Shown here piece by piece: positions 62,037 to 64,000 of a stretch of DNA of 64,000 nucleotides. The stretch spans positions 769,214-833,213 of the forward strand of contig NZ_JAHKPY010000014.1 of NCBI RefSeq assembly GCF_018860745.1, read 5' to 3'. The DNA is from Zobellia uliginosa. Its GTDB lineage: Bacteria > Bacteroidota > Bacteroidia > Flavobacteriales > Flavobacteriaceae. The first letter of the stretch is position 1; each line of letters starts with the position of its first letter. Made by a program: the position numbers and the translations under genes. The notes beneath the pieces were generated by a model that was given only the letters and a program-made list of their open reading frames with translations, searched no databases and had not been told where the DNA came from.

Positions 62037-63611
62037 TTAGTACCCTGGGTTTTGAACTAGGTTAGGGTTTGAAAGAAGTGCAGTTTCTGGTATAGGATAC
62101 AAATTGGTGTTCTCATCTCCAGTAACTTCTTTAAGACTCCAAGGGGATGTAAATTGTCCAAATCTAACTAGGTCATTTCTTCTCCAGTATTCAATAAACA
62201 ACTCTCTTCCTCTTTCAGCAAGGAGTTCTTGCTCATCTACTGAGGTTAAATCAGGAGTATCGGTTCTTTTTTGTCTTAGTTCGTTTACAATATCCGTAAC
62301 ATCTTGACCCATACGCATCATAGCTTCTGCTCTCATTAAGTGAGCATCCGCATAACGGAACATAATTTGATGCCTTCTGAACGAATTGTTTTGGTTTTCG
62401 TCATCAGTAGGGTCAAACGGGTGATATTTAATAACACGGACTCCCTCTACTTCGGTATTACCAACCAACGCAGGAATTTCTTTGGTGAAACTTAAAGGAG
62501 CACCTTGACGGTTTGTTAATGGAGTACCATCTTCATTGTACTGCTGACCAATTAAGAAACCATAGCCTATTCCTAAGTTATCATTATTGGCAGTAGTGGC
62601 ATCCGGAACAAAACCTCTTCGCTCTTCTTGGCCATCGCCAACATAATTGGTGTTAGGAGCACCTTCAAAACTATTGTAAAAGTCAGATAACGTTGTGAAT
62701 CCATTCCATCCACCACCTTCATTGTCAGGAGAATTTTGATTGTAGTGAAGGGTATTCCAAATTCTTGCTCCAACCTCACTGTTTAGGTGCCAAATAGTTT
62801 CGGTATCATCCGTTGGTTCAAAAATCTGAAAATATCCTTCTTGAATGGCAAATCCTTTGGCCTCAATAGCATCCACGGCATCTATTACTTTTTGCATATC
62901 GGCAGTGTCGAAAGTATCGGTGCCCTTGTAAACAGATGCATTTAAATACAGTTTTGCTAATAAAAAATTAGCAGCCTCTTGTGTTGCTTTACCAGTGTTA
63001 TCAACACCGGGCGCTACAGATGGTAGGCTTGGAAAAGCGTCAAGTATATCTGATTCTATAAAATCAAAAGCTTCCGTTCTGGTCATTACCATTGGATTAA
63101 CGTCTGGGCCTTCGTCTACACCTCTAAAAGGAACCGAACCAAAAAGGTCTACAACAAAAAACATATTAAATGCACGAAGAAATTTTGCCTCGGCAGTTAC
63201 TGCAGCAGAAGGATTACTTTCAATAATTTCTGTTGCTCTAAAAATGTTCTGGTTTAAATTGTTCCAGGAGTTTAGTATATATAAATGAGATGAAGTCCAA
63301 GTATGTGTGTGCAATTGTCTCCAGATACCATTATCACCCCAGTCGGTTCCTCTAGTAGGAACTAATAGTTCGTCTGTGGAAACTTCAGAAAGTGCATACA
63401 TATTTTCTTGACCTTGAAAGTCCCCTCCAACTTTATTGTAAAGGTCGCTAAGGGAGGATTCAGGGTCACTTAAACCTGTGAAGCCAGTAGATCCAGAATC
63501 TTCACTTATCAAGGAGTCTGTCTCTTCTATTTCAAGATCGGTACAGGAGACCATCAATGCTGTCGTAAAGACCGATAATAATATCGGGGTTATTTTTATA
63601 TTTAGTTTCAT
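62037..63611 (-). CDS. SusD/RagB-family lipoprotein, second pair
   Basis: 524-residue surface lipoprotein. The signal peptide ends in LMVSCTDLEIEE (Cys23) followed by acidic residues. SusD blocks are AKFLRAFNMFFVVDLFGSVPFR, AHLMRAEAMMRMG and the RGRELFIEYWRRNDLVRFG motif, with the LYPIPETALLSNPNLVQNPGY ending. This last pattern is the common type in carbohydrate-binding SusD proteins. It lies 10 bp after its SusC partner. The ligand is not apparent, as the rest of the locus is beyond the window. Confidence 0.95.
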   Translation of the reverse strand: MKLNIKITPILLSVFTTALMVSCTDLEIEETDSLISEDSGSTGFTGLSDPESSLSDLYNKVGGDFQGQENMYALSEVSTDELLVPTRGTDWGDNGIWRQLHTHTWTSSHLYILNSWNNLNQNIFRATEIIESNPSAAVTAEAKFLRAFNMFFVVDLFGSVPFRGVDEGPDVNPMVMTRTEAFDFIESDILDAFPSLPSVAPGVDNTGKATQEAANFLLAKLYLNASVYKGTDTFDTADMQKVIDAVDAIEAKGFAIQEGYFQIFEPTDDTETIWHLNSEVGARIWNTLHYNQNSPDNEGGGWNGFTTLSDFYNSFEGAPNTNYVGDGQEERRGFVPDATTANNDNLGIGYGFLIGQQYNEDGTPLTNRQGAPLSFTKEIPALVGNTEVEGVRVIKYHPFDPTDDENQNNSFRRHQIMFRYADAHLMRAEAMMRMGQDVTDIVNELRQKRTDTPDLTSVDEQELLAERGRELFIEYWRRNDLVRFGQFTSPWSLKEVTGDENTNLYPIPETALLSNPNLVQNPGY

Positions 63612-63621
63612 ATCTGTTTTT

Positions 63622-64000
63622 TTAAAAAGTTACGTTGATTCCAACAGTCAAAGTTCTTGGTCTAGGAAAAGAACTGTAGTCAATACCGGCTATTGGTAAA
63701 CCGTTTAGAAGGTCATCTCCTGCAGGGCTGACGCTAACTTCAGGGTCAAGGCCACTATAATCGGTAATCACGAACAAATTCTGAGCGTTTAAACTTAATC
63801 GCATAGTATCAAAACAACCTTCTCCTGAAAGCGGAACGTTGTAACCAATGGAAGCATTTTGAAGTCTAACAAAATCACCTTTTTCTAAGAATCTAGTTGA
63901 AACTGATGCTTCTGCGAAACGTCCTTCTTCACCAGCAAGTCCAACTACATCTTGGGTTACATTGTTACCACTACCAATTGCTCCAGCTGTAAAGAATGCA
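63622..64000 (-). CDS. SusC-family transporter, C-terminal fragment (cut by window end)
   Basis: Reading frame open to base 64000 on the minus strand; only the last about 125 residues are present. They show the typical SusC end: FLEKGDFVRLQNASIGYNVP, then LSLNAQNLFVITDYSGLDPEVS and the terminal strand LTVGINVTF. The partner SusD starts 10 bp downstream. Confidence 0.93.
   Translation of the reverse strand, partial: AFFTAGAIGSGNNVTQDVVGLAGEEGRFAEASVSTRFLEKGDFVRLQNASIGYNVPLSGEGCFDTMRLSLNAQNLFVITDYSGLDPEVSVSPAGDDLLNGLPIAGIDYSSFPRPRTLTVGINVTF

Noticed and set aside
1-64000. tRNA and rRNA genes
   Set aside because: I looked for T-loop-like GGTTCGA patterns; the few hits lie inside protein genes and have no acceptor-stem pairing.

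Overview
The window comes from a marine member of the Bacteroidota, family Flavobacteriaceae. The signs are two SusC/SusD pairs, a PhoB/PhoR-type pair, many lipoproteins whose lipidated Cys is followed by acidic residues, almost no Shine-Dalgarno sequences, and promoter matches to the Bacteroidota TAnnTTTG box. A vanadium haloperoxidase carries its active-site residues at the numbering I remember for the Zobellia galactanivorans iodoperoxidase. Zobellia or a close relative is therefore my best guess, made from memory and not from a search.

Layout. 1-2112: 3'-truncated penicillin-acylase-type amidohydrolase. 2231-6843: ABC exporter, then a leftward group around Fe-S and electron transfer (Mrp-type ATPase, NifU C-terminal domain protein, ferredoxin reductase, 2Fe-2S ferredoxin). 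7007-10531: alkyltransferase-like protein, LysE-type exporter, trmB, and a histidine kinase/response regulator pair of PhoR/PhoB type. 10710-15635, rightward: a TonB-dependent receptor and a surface lipoprotein built from two nearly identical 310-residue repeats. 15722-27295, leftward: HTCS-like regulator, SusC, SusD, a fused phospholipase/GDPD-like and alkaline phosphatase enzyme, and a membrane acyltransferase. The phosphatase and PhoBR-like genes suggest phosphate acquisition. 27517-31827: mutagenic polymerase pair DinB and DnaE2. 31879-38143: small housekeeping and accessory genes, including an amidase broken by one frameshift and a lone KDG-kinase-like gene flanked by inverted repeats. 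38189-46549: two metallophosphoesterase genes around a GAF-domain protein and an HD domain fused to a Pycsar-effector-like membrane domain. 46562-59718: a tight leftward operon of three tandem FG-GAP/ASPIC lipoproteins, the haloperoxidase, a GyrI-like membrane protein and a lipoprotein. 59890-64000: sodium:solute symporter, a relic of a second dinB, and a second SusD/SusC pair cut by the window end.

The points most worth following are these. The HTCS-like regulator has lost every phosphorelay residue I can check. The GAF and HD-PycTM-like neighbours lack an obvious cyclase. A 1240-residue outer-membrane protein joins a phosphoesterase to what looks like a CotH/FAM20-like kinase fold. The three-lipoprotein operon is translationally linked to the haloperoxidase. 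No tRNA, rRNA, CRISPR array, insertion sequence or prophage was seen.
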